Origin: Zoogloea sp. LCSB751
GTDB lineage: Bacteria; Pseudomonadota; Gammaproteobacteria; Burkholderiales; Rhodocyclaceae
DNA: 64,000 nucleotides
Direction of reading: 5' to 3'
NCBI RefSeq assembly: GCF_002028455.1
Contig: NZ_MWUM01000023.1
Location: forward strand, 1 to 64,000
Shown here: one piece after another, positions 1 through 7,334 of the stretch
Layout: the number at the start of each line of letters is the position of its first letter
Position numbering within the stretch: the stretch's first letter is position 1
Program-made: the position numbers and the translations under genes
The notes under the pieces: model-generated
Told to the model about the DNA's origin: nothing
The model's input: only the letters and a program-made list of their open reading frames with translations
Database searches by the model: none

Positions 1-381
1 GTTGGGTTCGGCCACGTCGAACGCCCGCTTGAGATGGTTCGGTGCCTCCACGGCCGGCTTCCCGCTGCGAAACCCGGACCGACGTGTGTAGCCCATCTGG
101 GACTTCCAGCCGGCCTGACGCATCAGCCGGGCCACTCGGTGCTTGCCACAACGCTTGCCCAGGTCGCGCAGATCGTTGCAGACCTTGCGGCAACCATACA
201 CCCGCCCGCTCTCGAGCCAGGATTGATATGCGAGGGCGCTCACACGTCGGTCGTCCTGGCTGCGCTGTGAATGGGGCTGCCGGCGCCATGCGTAGTAACC
301 GCTGTGATGGACGGCCAGCACTGCGCACAGGCGCCGACCCGGGTGATGACCCTCATTGGCCTGAATAAACGCGTACTTCAC
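1..381 (-). CDS. IS3-family transposase OrfB, N-terminal part (partial)
   Basis: The minus strand reads open from a GTG at 381 to the window edge. It carries the typical OrfB start region: an FIQANEGHHPGRRLC-like stretch, then a YYAWRRQ motif and a YGCRKVCNDL motif, as in IS3-family DDE transposases. The DDE catalytic residues would lie in the missing part. In this family OrfB is normally made as an OrfAB fusion by -1 frameshifting, and the slippery site is present just upstream. The visible part has no stop codon or frameshift, so this half looks undamaged. Confidence 0.8.
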   Translation of the reverse strand, partial: MKYAFIQANEGHHPGRRLCAVLAVHHSGYYAWRRQPHSQRSQDDRRVSALAYQSWLESGRVYGCRKVCNDLRDLGKRCGKHRVARLMRQAGWKSQMGYTRRSGFRSGKPAVEAPNHLKRAFDVAEPN

Positions 382-608
382 CCGGACTGCCTGGCAAAGT
401 ACGCGGCGGCCTTTTTTAAGATATCTCGCGCCTCGGTCACCCGGTGCAGTTCCGCCTTGAGGCGCTTGATCCACGCATACAGGCTGTGGCTGCTGACGTC
501 CAGTCGGGCCGCCACTTCAGCGACCGAATGCCCCCGCTCTGTCACCTGACGGACTGCCTCGGTCTTGAACTCTTCAGTGAAGCGTTGCTGCGACTTCTTC
601 GTTTCCAT
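378..608 (-). CDS. IS3-family OrfA (HTH protein) with an apparent internal deletion
   Basis: This is the small IS3 DNA-binding protein. Residues 1-40 hold the TFE/FKTEAVRQV helix-turn-helix start and an LDVSSHSLYAWIK segment. The end is the usual LKAELHRVTEARDILKKAAAYF leucine-zipper-like tail. Relatives run about 90-100 residues, with some 20-25 residues between the YAWIK motif and the tail. Here the two are joined directly in frame, giving only 76 residues. The HTH survives, but the spacing to the multimerisation helix is changed, so OrfA function is doubtful. Confidence 0.75.
   Translation of the reverse strand: METKKSQQRFTEEFKTEAVRQVTERGHSVAEVAARLDVSSHSLYAWIKRLKAELHRVTEARDILKKAAAYFARQSG
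411..417 (-). other. Programmed -1 frameshift heptamer (AAAAAAG)
   Basis: The minus strand carries AAAAAAG near the end of OrfA, just before the OrfB reading frame takes over. This is the classic slippery sequence used by IS3-family elements to make the OrfAB transposase. Confidence 0.75.
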
Positions 609-668
609 GAACTCCTCCGATTTGCCTCAGCTGTGAGACTACAGGGTGTCTAGGAAACCCGAGACGAC

Positions 669-1724
669 TCAAGCCATGGCAGACGCTGACCGACTAAACG
701 TCAGCCCCATCTCCCTGAGCAACTTGCGATAGGCCAACGAGGTGCGGTCCGCCGCAAAGTGCGCTTCAGCCATTGGATCCAGTGGCAGTTCCTGAGGCCA
801 CTGTGTCTCAACCAAGTCTTTGTCTTCGGCAAACACCTGCGCATTGAAGGCATATACATCCTCCAGCGGCCCATTGGTGTCGAAGTTACGCGTAATGGGC
901 ACGAACAGTCGCGTGCTGCGGGCGGTCATCGGGCTGGCACAGTTGAGGATGTTCAGCAGACCGCCGTCGGGGAAGTGCACGGTCAGCCTGGCGGTGAAGG
1001 GGGGGTAGATCTCGTACACGCGACGCCACTGGAAGTCGGGCGACGCCAGGTGTTGCAGCCCCTTGGGCAGGTTGCTGACGTTGCTGACGTAGTCGCTGCG
1101 CACGCCCAGATCTGTGGCCTCCGTCTCGTAAGCGGGCACGACCGGATTTTCTGGATCAGCAAAGGCTTCGTGGTGCACGAAGGCGAAATGCGCGACGTCC
1201 ACGAAGCCTTCGACTTGTCGTCCTGCAGACCCAAGGATGTCCACTGAAGGCGGTAGCACCTGTTGATGCGCCTCGTCGTACCACGTAGGCATGGGCGAGA
1301 TCGCGCTGTGCCCGTCCGGGTTGAGGCAGGTCCAGACCAGGCCGTACCGCTCGACCGACGGCAGGCTCTGAAGCCGGAACCGATCCGAGGGCACCAAGCT
1401 GGGTTGGGCGGGGATCTTCTTGCAAGCACCTTGCGCGTCAAACTGCAGGCCGTGGTACGCACACACTAGGTGGTTGGCTTTGACGCAGCCCTTACTGAGT
1501 GGCACACCGCGGTGTGGGCAGCGGTCCAGCGCCACAGACAAGCCAGCGCTGGTTCGGTACACAACGACTTTCACATCTAGTAGCAGGGCTTGCACGGGCT
1601 GATCCGCGACATCGACCGCCCGTGCCACCGGGTACCAATGGCGCGACAGGATCATCCAGTCGGTGTGGTTGAAACTGCTGTCCTCGGGTTGGCTGACAGA
1701 CTTTGAGGTGATCGGGGTATTCAT
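669..1724 (-). CDS. Rieske non-heme iron oxygenase, large subunit
   Basis: This 351-residue protein is an aromatic or N-/O-demethylating oxygenase. The Rieske [2Fe-2S] ligands are C69, H71, C88 and H91 (C-x-H, 16 residues, C-x2-H). The mononuclear iron site is D176-x2-H179-x4-H184 in a DVAHFAFVHH stretch. The C-terminal FAEDKDLVETQWP and AYRKLLREMG segments recall demethylase-type enzymes such as the methylxanthine N-demethylases and vanillate demethylase. No reductase or ferredoxin gene lies nearby, so electrons must come from an enzyme encoded elsewhere. It diverges from the 2OG oxygenase gene across 330 bp. The substrate cannot be told from sequence. Confidence 0.85.
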   Translation of the reverse strand: MNTPITSKSVSQPEDSSFNHTDWMILSRHWYPVARAVDVADQPVQALLLDVKVVVYRTSAGLSVALDRCPHRGVPLSKGCVKANHLVCAYHGLQFDAQGACKKIPAQPSLVPSDRFRLQSLPSVERYGLVWTCLNPDGHSAISPMPTWYDEAHQQVLPPSVDILGSAGRQVEGFVDVAHFAFVHHEAFADPENPVVPAYETEATDLGVRSDYVSNVSNLPKGLQHLASPDFQWRRVYEIYPPFTARLTVHFPDGGLLNILNCASPMTARSTRLFVPITRNFDTNGPLEDVYAFNAQVFAEDKDLVETQWPQELPLDPMAEAHFAADRTSLAYRKLLREMGLTFSRSASAMA

Positions 1725-2054
1725 AACGGAGAGCCCTGCTGTTTGGAATAAAGGTCAGTCTAGGTAGGCGCACCATTGCGGTCGAGAAGAGAATTTGCAC
1801 AGATCCATTGCATAAAATGCATCGCACAGCGACGACCACGGTCACTGATCCCAGGCTTATTTTTTTGTGGCCCTCATTCCGCAGATGTTTGAGGCCTAGC
1901 GGCCGCCCACAGCTCTTGACCGTTTCAGAAACCGAACAGAATGTTGTCCGGATGGGACTTCCGCCACGGTTGGTCCGTGGTGAATAGTGAAGCTTGACAA
2001 GACCAGACGGCGCCAAGCCGATCTATTTGCAATCTTCACCATTACAGGTATCCC
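1725..2054. promoter_or_regulatory. Divergent promoter region with a TGCAT-AAA-ATGCA dyad
   Basis: The 330-bp gap between the divergent Rieske and 2OG oxygenase genes must hold both promoters. A short perfect inverted repeat (TGCAT, 3-bp spacer, ATGCA) at 1809-1821 is the clearest operator candidate. No regulator gene is next to it. I see no coding remnant here. Confidence 0.4.
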
Positions 2055-3035
2055 ATGCTCGTCTACACCCCGCCATCGACCGCCAAATTCATTCCCGTCA
2101 TCGACTTGAGCAGCAGCTTCTCTGACCGACTGAGCGACCGCAAGGCGGTTGCTTGGGAGGTTCACAAGGCGTGTCGCGATACAGGCTTCTTTTACATCTC
2201 GCACCACCAGATTCCGCAGGATTTGGTGGACCGCCAACTGGCTTGCGCCAGGGACTTCTTTGCCTTACCGCAGGAGGAAAAGCTGTCTATCGATGTTTCC
2301 AAGTCAGCGACGATGAGGGGCTACGAGCCCATGTCGAGTCAAACGCTCGATGATGGTTCAATGCCCGACATGAAAGAAGGCTTCATGGCCGGCGTAGATG
2401 GAGCACAGTCATACGTTTCCAACGGCGATTACAACAGTCTCAACCAATGGCCCGCGTCCCAGCCCGACATGAAGGTTTACACCGAAGCCTACATCGCCGA
2501 AATGATCAAGCTGGGCAAACATCTACTGAGCATTCTTGCGCTGTCTCTCGAATTGCCTGAAGACTACTTTGAGGAAGGCTTGGATTGCCCGATGGCGACC
2601 ACGCGCTTGCTACACTACCCACCCCAATCCGGGGTGGGTAGTGGCAACCAAATTGGCGCGGGTGCCCATACTGACTGGGGCATGCTGACCATGCTCCTTC
2701 AAGACGATGTTGGCGGGCTCGAAGTGCGTAATGCTGATGGCGAATGGGTTCGCGCACCGCACATCCCAGGTACCTTCGTGATCAATCTTGGCGACATGGT
2801 GCCTGTGCTGACCAATGGACTCTATCACTCCAACATGCACCGGGTGCTTAATTTGTCGCCTGAGCGCCATCGCTATTCCGTTCCCACATTCTTCGACCCG
2901 AACTACCACTACAAGATCAAGCCGATCAGCGGTGGCCAAGCCGACAAGGAAACGAAGTCCAATGTGACGACAGTGGGCCAGCACATCGCAGACATGTACG
3001 CCAAGACCTATGGCGACCAAAAGGTCGTGGCCTGA
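2055..3035 (+). CDS. 2-oxoglutarate/Fe(II)-dependent oxygenase, isopenicillin N synthase family
   Basis: This 326-residue enzyme has the DIOX_N region at about 12-120 (IPVIDLSS start, GFFYISHHQIP) and a 2OG-FeII_Oxy fold at about 180-285. Iron ligands are H205 and D207 (GAHTDWG) and H262 (SNMHRVL). The 2-oxoglutarate-binding R-x-S is R273/S275. All catalytic residues are present, so it should be an active soluble oxygenase. The VOC gene starts 11 bp after its stop, so the two are probably cotranscribed. With the divergent Rieske oxygenase it suggests two-step oxidation of one unknown compound. Confidence 0.85.
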   Translation: MLVYTPPSTAKFIPVIDLSSSFSDRLSDRKAVAWEVHKACRDTGFFYISHHQIPQDLVDRQLACARDFFALPQEEKLSIDVSKSATMRGYEPMSSQTLDDGSMPDMKEGFMAGVDGAQSYVSNGDYNSLNQWPASQPDMKVYTEAYIAEMIKLGKHLLSILALSLELPEDYFEEGLDCPMATTRLLHYPPQSGVGSGNQIGAGAHTDWGMLTMLLQDDVGGLEVRNADGEWVRAPHIPGTFVINLGDMVPVLTNGLYHSNMHRVLNLSPERHRYSVPTFFDPNYHYKIKPISGGQADKETKSNVTTVGQHIADMYAKTYGDQKVVA

Positions 3036-3046
3036 GGAGAGTCCAA

Positions 3047-3484
3047 ATGAAGCCCATGTTCAATATCTTCTGCCAAGACCTGGATCGAGTTTTCAATTTC
3101 TATCAGGCCATTTCAGGCTGGAAGGAAATTCTTGAGGCGTCGTCGCCGATCTATCGTGTTCTTCATCAGGAAGGGACGCAAATTGCCTTCAATGGGTTTC
3201 GTGCATACGAACTCCTGGGGCTGAGCGATCGACAGCCTGAGTCAAAGGAGCGTGCGCCGGTCTCGACCATGGTGACCTTCGTGGTTCAGGAGCCCGGAGA
3301 CGTCGATGCGTTGGCTGCACGTGTGAGCGGGTTCGGCGGGTCGGTCGTTCAAGGTCCATTTCCTACGTACTATGGACACTGGCAGGTCGTCCTGCAAGAT
3401 CCAGAGCGAAACATCCTGCGCGCTACATGCCCAAAGCTGCCCCACGGCGTGGAACCGTCGAAGGTGAATTTCGGAGGCAAGTGA
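3047..3484 (+). CDS. VOC (glyoxalase/bleomycin resistance) family protein
   Basis: This 145-residue single-domain VOC protein begins with a MFNIFCQDLDRVFNFYQ betalpha unit. It has an internal ALAARVSGFGGSVVQGP segment and ends with WQVVLQDPERNILR, where metal-binding residues usually lie. VOC proteins include lyases, isomerases, ring-cleaving dioxygenases and simple binding proteins, so the reaction is open. A GAGGAG ribosome-binding site overlaps the end of the 2OG oxygenase gene, and the pair is almost certainly one operon. It may process or bind the oxidised product. Confidence 0.75.
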   Translation: MKPMFNIFCQDLDRVFNFYQAISGWKEILEASSPIYRVLHQEGTQIAFNGFRAYELLGLSDRQPESKERAPVSTMVTFVVQEPGDVDALAARVSGFGGSVVQGPFPTYYGHWQVVLQDPERNILRATCPKLPHGVEPSKVNFGGK

Positions 3485-3976
3485 GGCGGTACATATATTC
3501 CCTCTGGGGGAACCACTTTCGTGCATCGAGTTCCCTCGGTGCAAGTGCCTTATTTGTTTCATCGGTGGGCCTTGAGTGCAGCGCCGGCCTCGGTGTCATC
3601 ACGAGAGTGGCACCTGTGGCGCGGGATTTGGTCACCTTCGCCGTGAGATGTGCACCACAGGCTGCTCACTCGGTGCCATCTCGCGTCGCCTCGGGATTGT
3701 TATGCATGGCCGCGCTGCCAGGCACATTCCATTTTCAGGTTCAGGAAGAAGCGCTCCAGCACGAATTTGTCCCAGTAATTGCCTGTCTGGCTCATGCTGA
3801 GCTGCATGTCGTCGCTCCCAAACAAGCGACGATGGGCCACGCTTGCATACAATCCAGCACTCCCTCCCTGGGCTCTACTGAATGACAGATTTGTCTATCT
3901 TTCATCGACCCAATGCGGCGAGGTAACTGACAGCGCGGATTCTGGAGAACTCCCCCACCTCCGCCTCTCCGTCTAG
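3485..3976. other. Gene-poor stretch holding an IS3 remnant
   Basis: No intact gene is seen between the VOC gene and the ATPase remnant. Positions 3700-3870 hold a decayed IS3 OrfB piece (listed separately). The rest gives only short frames without recognisable similarity. Confidence 0.5.
3700..3870 (-). pseudogene. IS3-family OrfB remnant (C-terminal DDE region)
   Basis: The minus strand reads QLSMSQTGNYWDKFVLERFF followed by LNLKMECAWQRGHA and a stop. This matches the SMSRKGNCWDNAVMERFF / LNLKMERVWQRDYA block around the last catalytic Glu of IS3 OrfB. Upstream only a degraded YAS-AHRRL stretch remains. After the stop a frameshifted NNPEATRD echoes the usual continuation. It is a scar of a second IS3 element, unlike the intact frame at the window start. 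Confidence 0.65.
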
Positions 3977-4464
3977 AATCTTCTGGCACTCCCCCGGCGC
4001 ACGGGCACGTCGACGTTTATCCGAGAAGACCTGCTTCCTGCAGTGGAGGCTAGCGAAGCCATCGTCACCTACATCGCCCCTGGCGAGTCGATCGCCAGAG
4101 GGATTCGTAGCGCGGTCAGCAAGCACGACACGGCCGTCACGCGAATCGCCAAGTGCCTCGGCATCACGAACTGCAAGGTGGGACGGAGCGACTTCTCGAT
4201 CGAGCGCATTGGGATCGGAAAAAACATCACGCTGGCGCAAGCACTCGTGGCCCTCTCCGATACGGTGAAGCATCCCATCGTGATCGTCATTGACGACGTA
4301 GAGCGAACGCTCACCAGCCAGGTCGGAGTGGACAGTCTGTTTGCCTTGAAAGCGGCGCAAGATGAGCTGAACGGTAGTGCGCACGATGGTTTCACCTTGC
4401 GCTCTCCGGATCCCACTGCGACAAGCTGGCCATGCTAAGAAGCTGCGTGGATCACGCGTTTTAG
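3977..4464 (+). pseudogene. Decayed P-loop ATP-binding protein
   Basis: Reading from just after a TAG at 3974, the plus strand gives LLALPRRTGTSTFIREDLLP. This matches a common ATP-binding protein family whose Walker A is PRRTGKSTFLRED, so the P-loop lysine is now threonine. A Walker B-like HPIVIVIDDVERTL and FALKAAQDELNGSAHDGF follow in the same frame. Near 4398 the frame shifts, and ALSGSHCDKLAMLR continues the family pattern before a stop at 4462-4464. The 5' end, frame and nucleotide-binding lysine are all lost, so this is a dead gene. The family is often found in mobile DNA. Confidence 0.65.
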
Positions 4465-4532
4465 GGAACACCAGCCGTGACGCTTCCGCATCTGCACCGA
4501 GATGACGTAGAGTCCGGACGTGTTACTCGGGT

Positions 4533-5015
4533 ATGCGCCTAGAAACTAAGTTCACAGCAGCGGAGATGACCTTGGAACCCGATATCACGACGTTCGCAAA
4601 AACCCTCTATCGTGCCTCGCCTGCTGAACGCGTCAGCCTCATCCGTGCCGGGGTACCAGCCTCCCGCCTCCCAGAGCTCGTGGCAGCAATGCATGTCTCG
4701 CGGGAGTGCCTACTGCGTATACTCAATCTGCCTGGTGCCGCAACCAGACAGAAAGCCCGTCCCGGAGCCATGCTCTCGACTGAACAATCCGAGCTTGTGA
4801 TCGGGCTGATGCAGCTGATTGGCCAGGTCGCATTCATGGTGGACGACACCGGCGACTCAACGAACTTTGACGCCGCCCGATGGGTCGGCGAGTGGCTTGA
4901 GCGGCCAGTCCCCGCCTTGGGTGGAGCGAAGCCGTCAGACTATATGGATACGACAACGGGACAGAGGCTTGTATCCAATCTGCTTGTACAGTCGCAGCTG
5001 GGCGTGTTCGCGTAA
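4533..5015 (+). CDS. Xre/MbcA/ParS-type antitoxin (DUF2384), no RES toxin beside it
   Basis: This 160-residue protein has an N-terminal helical DNA-binding region at about 25-75. The C-terminal toxin-binding domain is typical of the Xre/MbcA/ParS antitoxins: a LIGQVAFMVDDTGD segment, FDAARWVGEWLERPVPALGG, then DYMDTTTGQRLVSNLL. In the family it binds and neutralises an NAD-consuming RES toxin encoded directly downstream. No RES reading frame follows in the next 600 bp on either strand, so this is an orphan antitoxin. The start could be ATG 4533 or ATG 4566; neither has a well-spaced ribosome-binding site. No stop or frameshift interrupts the gene. Confidence 0.75.
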   Translation: MRLETKFTAAEMTLEPDITTFAKTLYRASPAERVSLIRAGVPASRLPELVAAMHVSRECLLRILNLPGAATRQKARPGAMLSTEQSELVIGLMQLIGQVAFMVDDTGDSTNFDAARWVGEWLERPVPALGGAKPSDYMDTTTGQRLVSNLLVQSQLGVFA

Positions 5016-5647
5016 CGCGGGAGATCGGCTGACCTTCTGAGGATGCGAGCCCAGGTTGCCAGCACTACCAGCCGATCAAGGCACAACGAACGGCTACGGG
5101 GCACGCTTGAAGAGCTCCTAAGCACAAACGCCGGTCCTGCACCTAGTTATTTTGCAAATGTGACGGGGACAGGAACACGCCGGCTACGGTCAAACGAGGG
5201 TGCGTTGAAGTCCTCTTCAAGACTGCGGACATGCCGACTGACCGCCGACTGCGTGAGGCAAACCGCCTCCGCCGCGCGGACGAAGGACCCAATCTAGGCT
5301 ATGGCAACCAGGGTGCGCAGAGACATCGGTGGCTTTGTGTATGTTTGGCTCTTGGGAGGTCAAGACATGTCCTCACGCCTGCTGGGAGAGTGACTGTCTT
5401 GACAGTCTGAGCGCCTATTCTGCTAGCGATGTGGCTTATCCGGTCGCAGGTCTAGAGCTGACGTTGAACCTGAGTTCGTCGTAAGGCTGCTCCTGGCCGA
5501 AGAAGGACGATCCGAGTGTTCCGCTTGATCGTCCGCTCAGGCCCGAAGAACAGATTTTCAAACCAGCGACACCGAGCTCGGCCCAAACGGCGGATGGCCC
5601 GCCAATGCCCGCACATGGATAGTATGGACATACGGTTGTAATTTATG
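5016..5647. other. Non-coding stretch between two orphan antitoxin genes
   Basis: I find no supported gene in these 630 bp. A GACTGTC-TT-GACAGTC dyad lies at 5392-5407, which could be an operator or small hairpin. The RES toxin expected after the upstream antitoxin gene is not here. Confidence 0.4.
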
Positions 5648-5662
5648 ACCGCTTTCAGCGGT
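5648..5662. promoter_or_regulatory. Perfect ACCGCT-TTC-AGCGGT dyad before the AbrB-type antitoxin
   Basis: A 6-bp perfect inverted repeat with a 3-bp spacer ends 7 bp before the antitoxin ATG at 5670. Antitoxins of this fold usually bind such a dyad to repress their own promoter, so this is a likely autoregulatory operator. Confidence 0.45.
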
Positions 5663-5669
5663 GGAGACT

Positions 5670-5918
5670 ATGCGCCAAGCCAACAAAAGAGCCGACGACG
5701 CCTTTGTTCTGACGGCCCCCAGATCCTTTATGGAACAGAACGGGATCAGCGAGGGTGATCACCTTGAGCTTGGGATTCTTGGCGGAAAGATAAGCGCACA
5801 GATTGCCGCCCGACCTCGATACAAGGTTACCGACTTGCTCGCAGAAATGCCGGACGGGTTGCCCCGTGTAGAAGAGAATTGGGATGCAACGCAGGATGTC
5901 GGCCTGGAAAAACAATAG
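5670..5918 (+). CDS. AbrB/MazE-like antitoxin, orphan
   Basis: This protein of about 82 residues has a swapped-hairpin AbrB DNA-binding region: FVLTAPRSFMEQNGISEGDH, then LELGILGGKISAQIAARPRYK. A short acidic tail (DLLAEMPDGLPRVEENWDA) is of the kind that binds a MazF/PemK-type toxin. ATG 5670 is chosen over GTG 5661 because a GGAG lies just before it, though tightly spaced. No toxin gene follows; the next DNA is a decayed umuC on the other strand. It is either an orphan antitoxin or a stand-alone regulator. Confidence 0.65.
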   Translation: MRQANKRADDAFVLTAPRSFMEQNGISEGDHLELGILGGKISAQIAARPRYKVTDLLAEMPDGLPRVEENWDATQDVGLEKQ

Positions 5919-5945
5919 CTGCCCATTGCGCACTGGTATCACTTT

Positions 5946-6430
5946 CTAGCCATCACCCTCGGCATCCCGTCCCCCTGCGCGGTCCATGCCGGCGACAGCC
6001 CCTCCCCGCCGCATCCGCCCATCCCCGCTGAAGCCTATGGCAAGAGGTCTCAGGCTCCCGCGCCCCCGAGGTTGATCCGGTCCATGGCCTGCATCAGGGC
6101 TGCAGCCCGACTTTCCTTGACCTTGTCGATGAGCAGACTGTCCTGGCGTCTCGTCGCGGGCTCCAGACCAGACAGCATCCCGCCGGCCTTCTTGTAGGCG
6201 TAGCCTGAGCGGTAGATTTTGTTCAGCCCCCATAGGGCTGCCTGGATGAGTATCCGGGTATCGGCGCTCAGTTCATGCAGGGGTGCCACGGCGCTCTGGT
6301 TATATTGGGCCTCCCAAGGCTTGCACGGATTGCTGCGGATGCTCACGGTAATGGCCCCCGCCACACAGTGTTGGGCGCGCAGCTTCTACGCCGCTCGAGT
6401 GATGCACCCTTCAGCCAGAAGCAGAGTAAG
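5946..6430 (-). pseudogene. umuC: Decayed 3' end of umuC (DNA polymerase V catalytic subunit)
   Basis: The minus strand contains KLRAQHCVAGAITVSIRSNP, then PLHELSADTRILIQAALWGL, then YRSGYAYKKAGGMLSGLEP and LMQAMDRIN. This is the little-finger and C-terminal (DUF4113) part of UmuC-type Y-family polymerases. A stop lies in the AAEKLR block upstream (GAA to TAG). After DRIN at least two frameshifts scatter the final MRRG, LSPAWT and LPRVMA-like pieces. The polymerase palm and active site are missing altogether. It is a relic, probably of a mobile-element umuDC. Confidence 0.65.
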
Positions 6431-6476
6431 AAGGCTTCGATAGTGACAGTTACAGATTTCGGTTGCTCATAATCGC

Positions 6477-6713
6477 TCAGTCTGACTCGTCTTGATAAGA
6501 AGGCACGATTGCCTTGATCAACTCCTCCGAGAACCTAAATAACTTCAACGGTCCGCATGGACCCATACCAGCCCCTGGTCGCTCGGGTAGCCGATAACAG
6601 GCCACGGAAGCGCACGGCCATCTGGAGCTCGAATCCAGAGGCAGCACCTCGAGCCAAATCGGACGATCCGACAGGATGCTGATAACATCCGCCCATCGGC
6701 AAAGAACAGTCAA
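6477..6713 (-). CDS. Hypothetical small protein, possibly frameshifted upstream
   Basis: This 78-residue frame starts at TTG 6713 and has natural-looking composition (RPIWLEVLPLDSSSRWPCAS, RPGAGMGPCGPLKLFRFSEE). I recognise no family. Just upstream, in another minus-strand frame ending at 6710, an RVSRIDALGQSLRIGPTEDV segment also looks protein-like. The two may be halves of one broken gene of about 120 codons. It lies between the umuC relic and the divergent nucleoside-enzyme cluster. Confidence 0.3.
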   Translation of the reverse strand: MTVLCRWADVISILSDRPIWLEVLPLDSSSRWPCASVACYRLPERPGAGMGPCGPLKLFRFSEELIKAIVPSYQDESD

Positions 6714-6839
6714 TTGAGCATGTTTGTTATGTGGTCGCCAATTGAGACATCCTCGGTTGGTCCAATTCTAAGGCTTTGACCCAGCGCATCGATCCGGCTC
6801 ACACGCCATGGTCGATAATTGCTGCAGGGATATTGAAAA

Positions 6840-7334
6840 ATGAAGCATTCAGTAGCGGTCATCGGAAGTTTTAAACAGCACAATGAGCATGTACAGCAGG
6901 TATGTGCGAAGCTGCGATCAGCTGGCATTGCTATCACGTCTCCCCAAGGAGTGGATGTGCTTGAAGCGGGCATCGATTTTGTTCGTTTTTCAACGGACGA
7001 CGCCAGTTGGTCCGACCCCGCCATTCAATCTCTCGCGATGCACCGTATCCTTCGTGCAGGGTTAGTCTATGTGGTCACTCCCAGCGGTTACATTGGACGG
7101 ACCACTTGCTACGAGGTGGGACGGGTTGTGCAGTTGAAACGCCCCATCTACTTCAGCGAACATCCCGTCGACCTTCCACTGCATGTTCCTCAAGAATTTG
7201 TGCTCGACGAGTCGGAACTGATTCAGAGGATAACTGACAGTTCATGGACACCTTGTTGGCTATTTGAGAACGACCATGATCGCTCCAGCGTTCTTGAAAG
7301 GGAGCTGATAACGGGGGCATTGCGCGATGACTGA
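6840..7334 (+). CDS. Nucleoside 2-deoxyribosyltransferase-like protein 1
   Basis: This 164-residue single-domain protein looks Rossmann-like. It has a first-strand VAVIGSF (5-11), a SPQG turn (34-37), and VYVVTPSGYIGRTTCYEVG (76-94), which resembles the substrate-binding loop and catalytic-Glu helix of nucleoside 2-deoxyribosyltransferases (E92 the candidate). The family cleaves or transfers the N-glycosidic bond of deoxynucleosides. Related domains occur in nucleotide-based bacterial conflict systems. It overlaps the next gene by 8 bp and heads a three-gene operon. Its exact substrate is unknown, and the assignment rests on motif shape only. Confidence 0.55.
   Translation: MKHSVAVIGSFKQHNEHVQQVCAKLRSAGIAITSPQGVDVLEAGIDFVRFSTDDASWSDPAIQSLAMHRILRAGLVYVVTPSGYIGRTTCYEVGRVVQLKRPIYFSEHPVDLPLHVPQEFVLDESELIQRITDSSWTPCWLFENDHDRSSVLERELITGALRDD

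Larger units (their letters stand above)
1..655 (-). mobile_element. IS3-family insertion sequence, truncated by the window edge
   Basis: An OrfA/OrfB pair with an A6G frameshift heptamer between them marks an IS3-family element on the minus strand. The OrfB C-terminus and the far end of the element lie outside the window. The near end should fall around 640-655, just beyond the Rieske gene stop, but I could not define a terminal inverted repeat or target duplication, so that boundary is approximate. The element sits beside a catabolic cluster, a common arrangement for mobilised pathways. Confidence 0.75.

Noticed and set aside
3427..3885. 152-residue plus-strand frame overlapping the VOC gene end
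   Set aside because: It overlaps a supported gene in another frame and runs antisense through the IS3 OrfB remnant.
5392..5425. TTGACA (5399-5404) with TATTCT (5416-5421) as a promoter
   Set aside because: The spacer is only 11 bp, too short for a sigma-70 promoter; the TTGACA arises from the dyad at 5392-5407.
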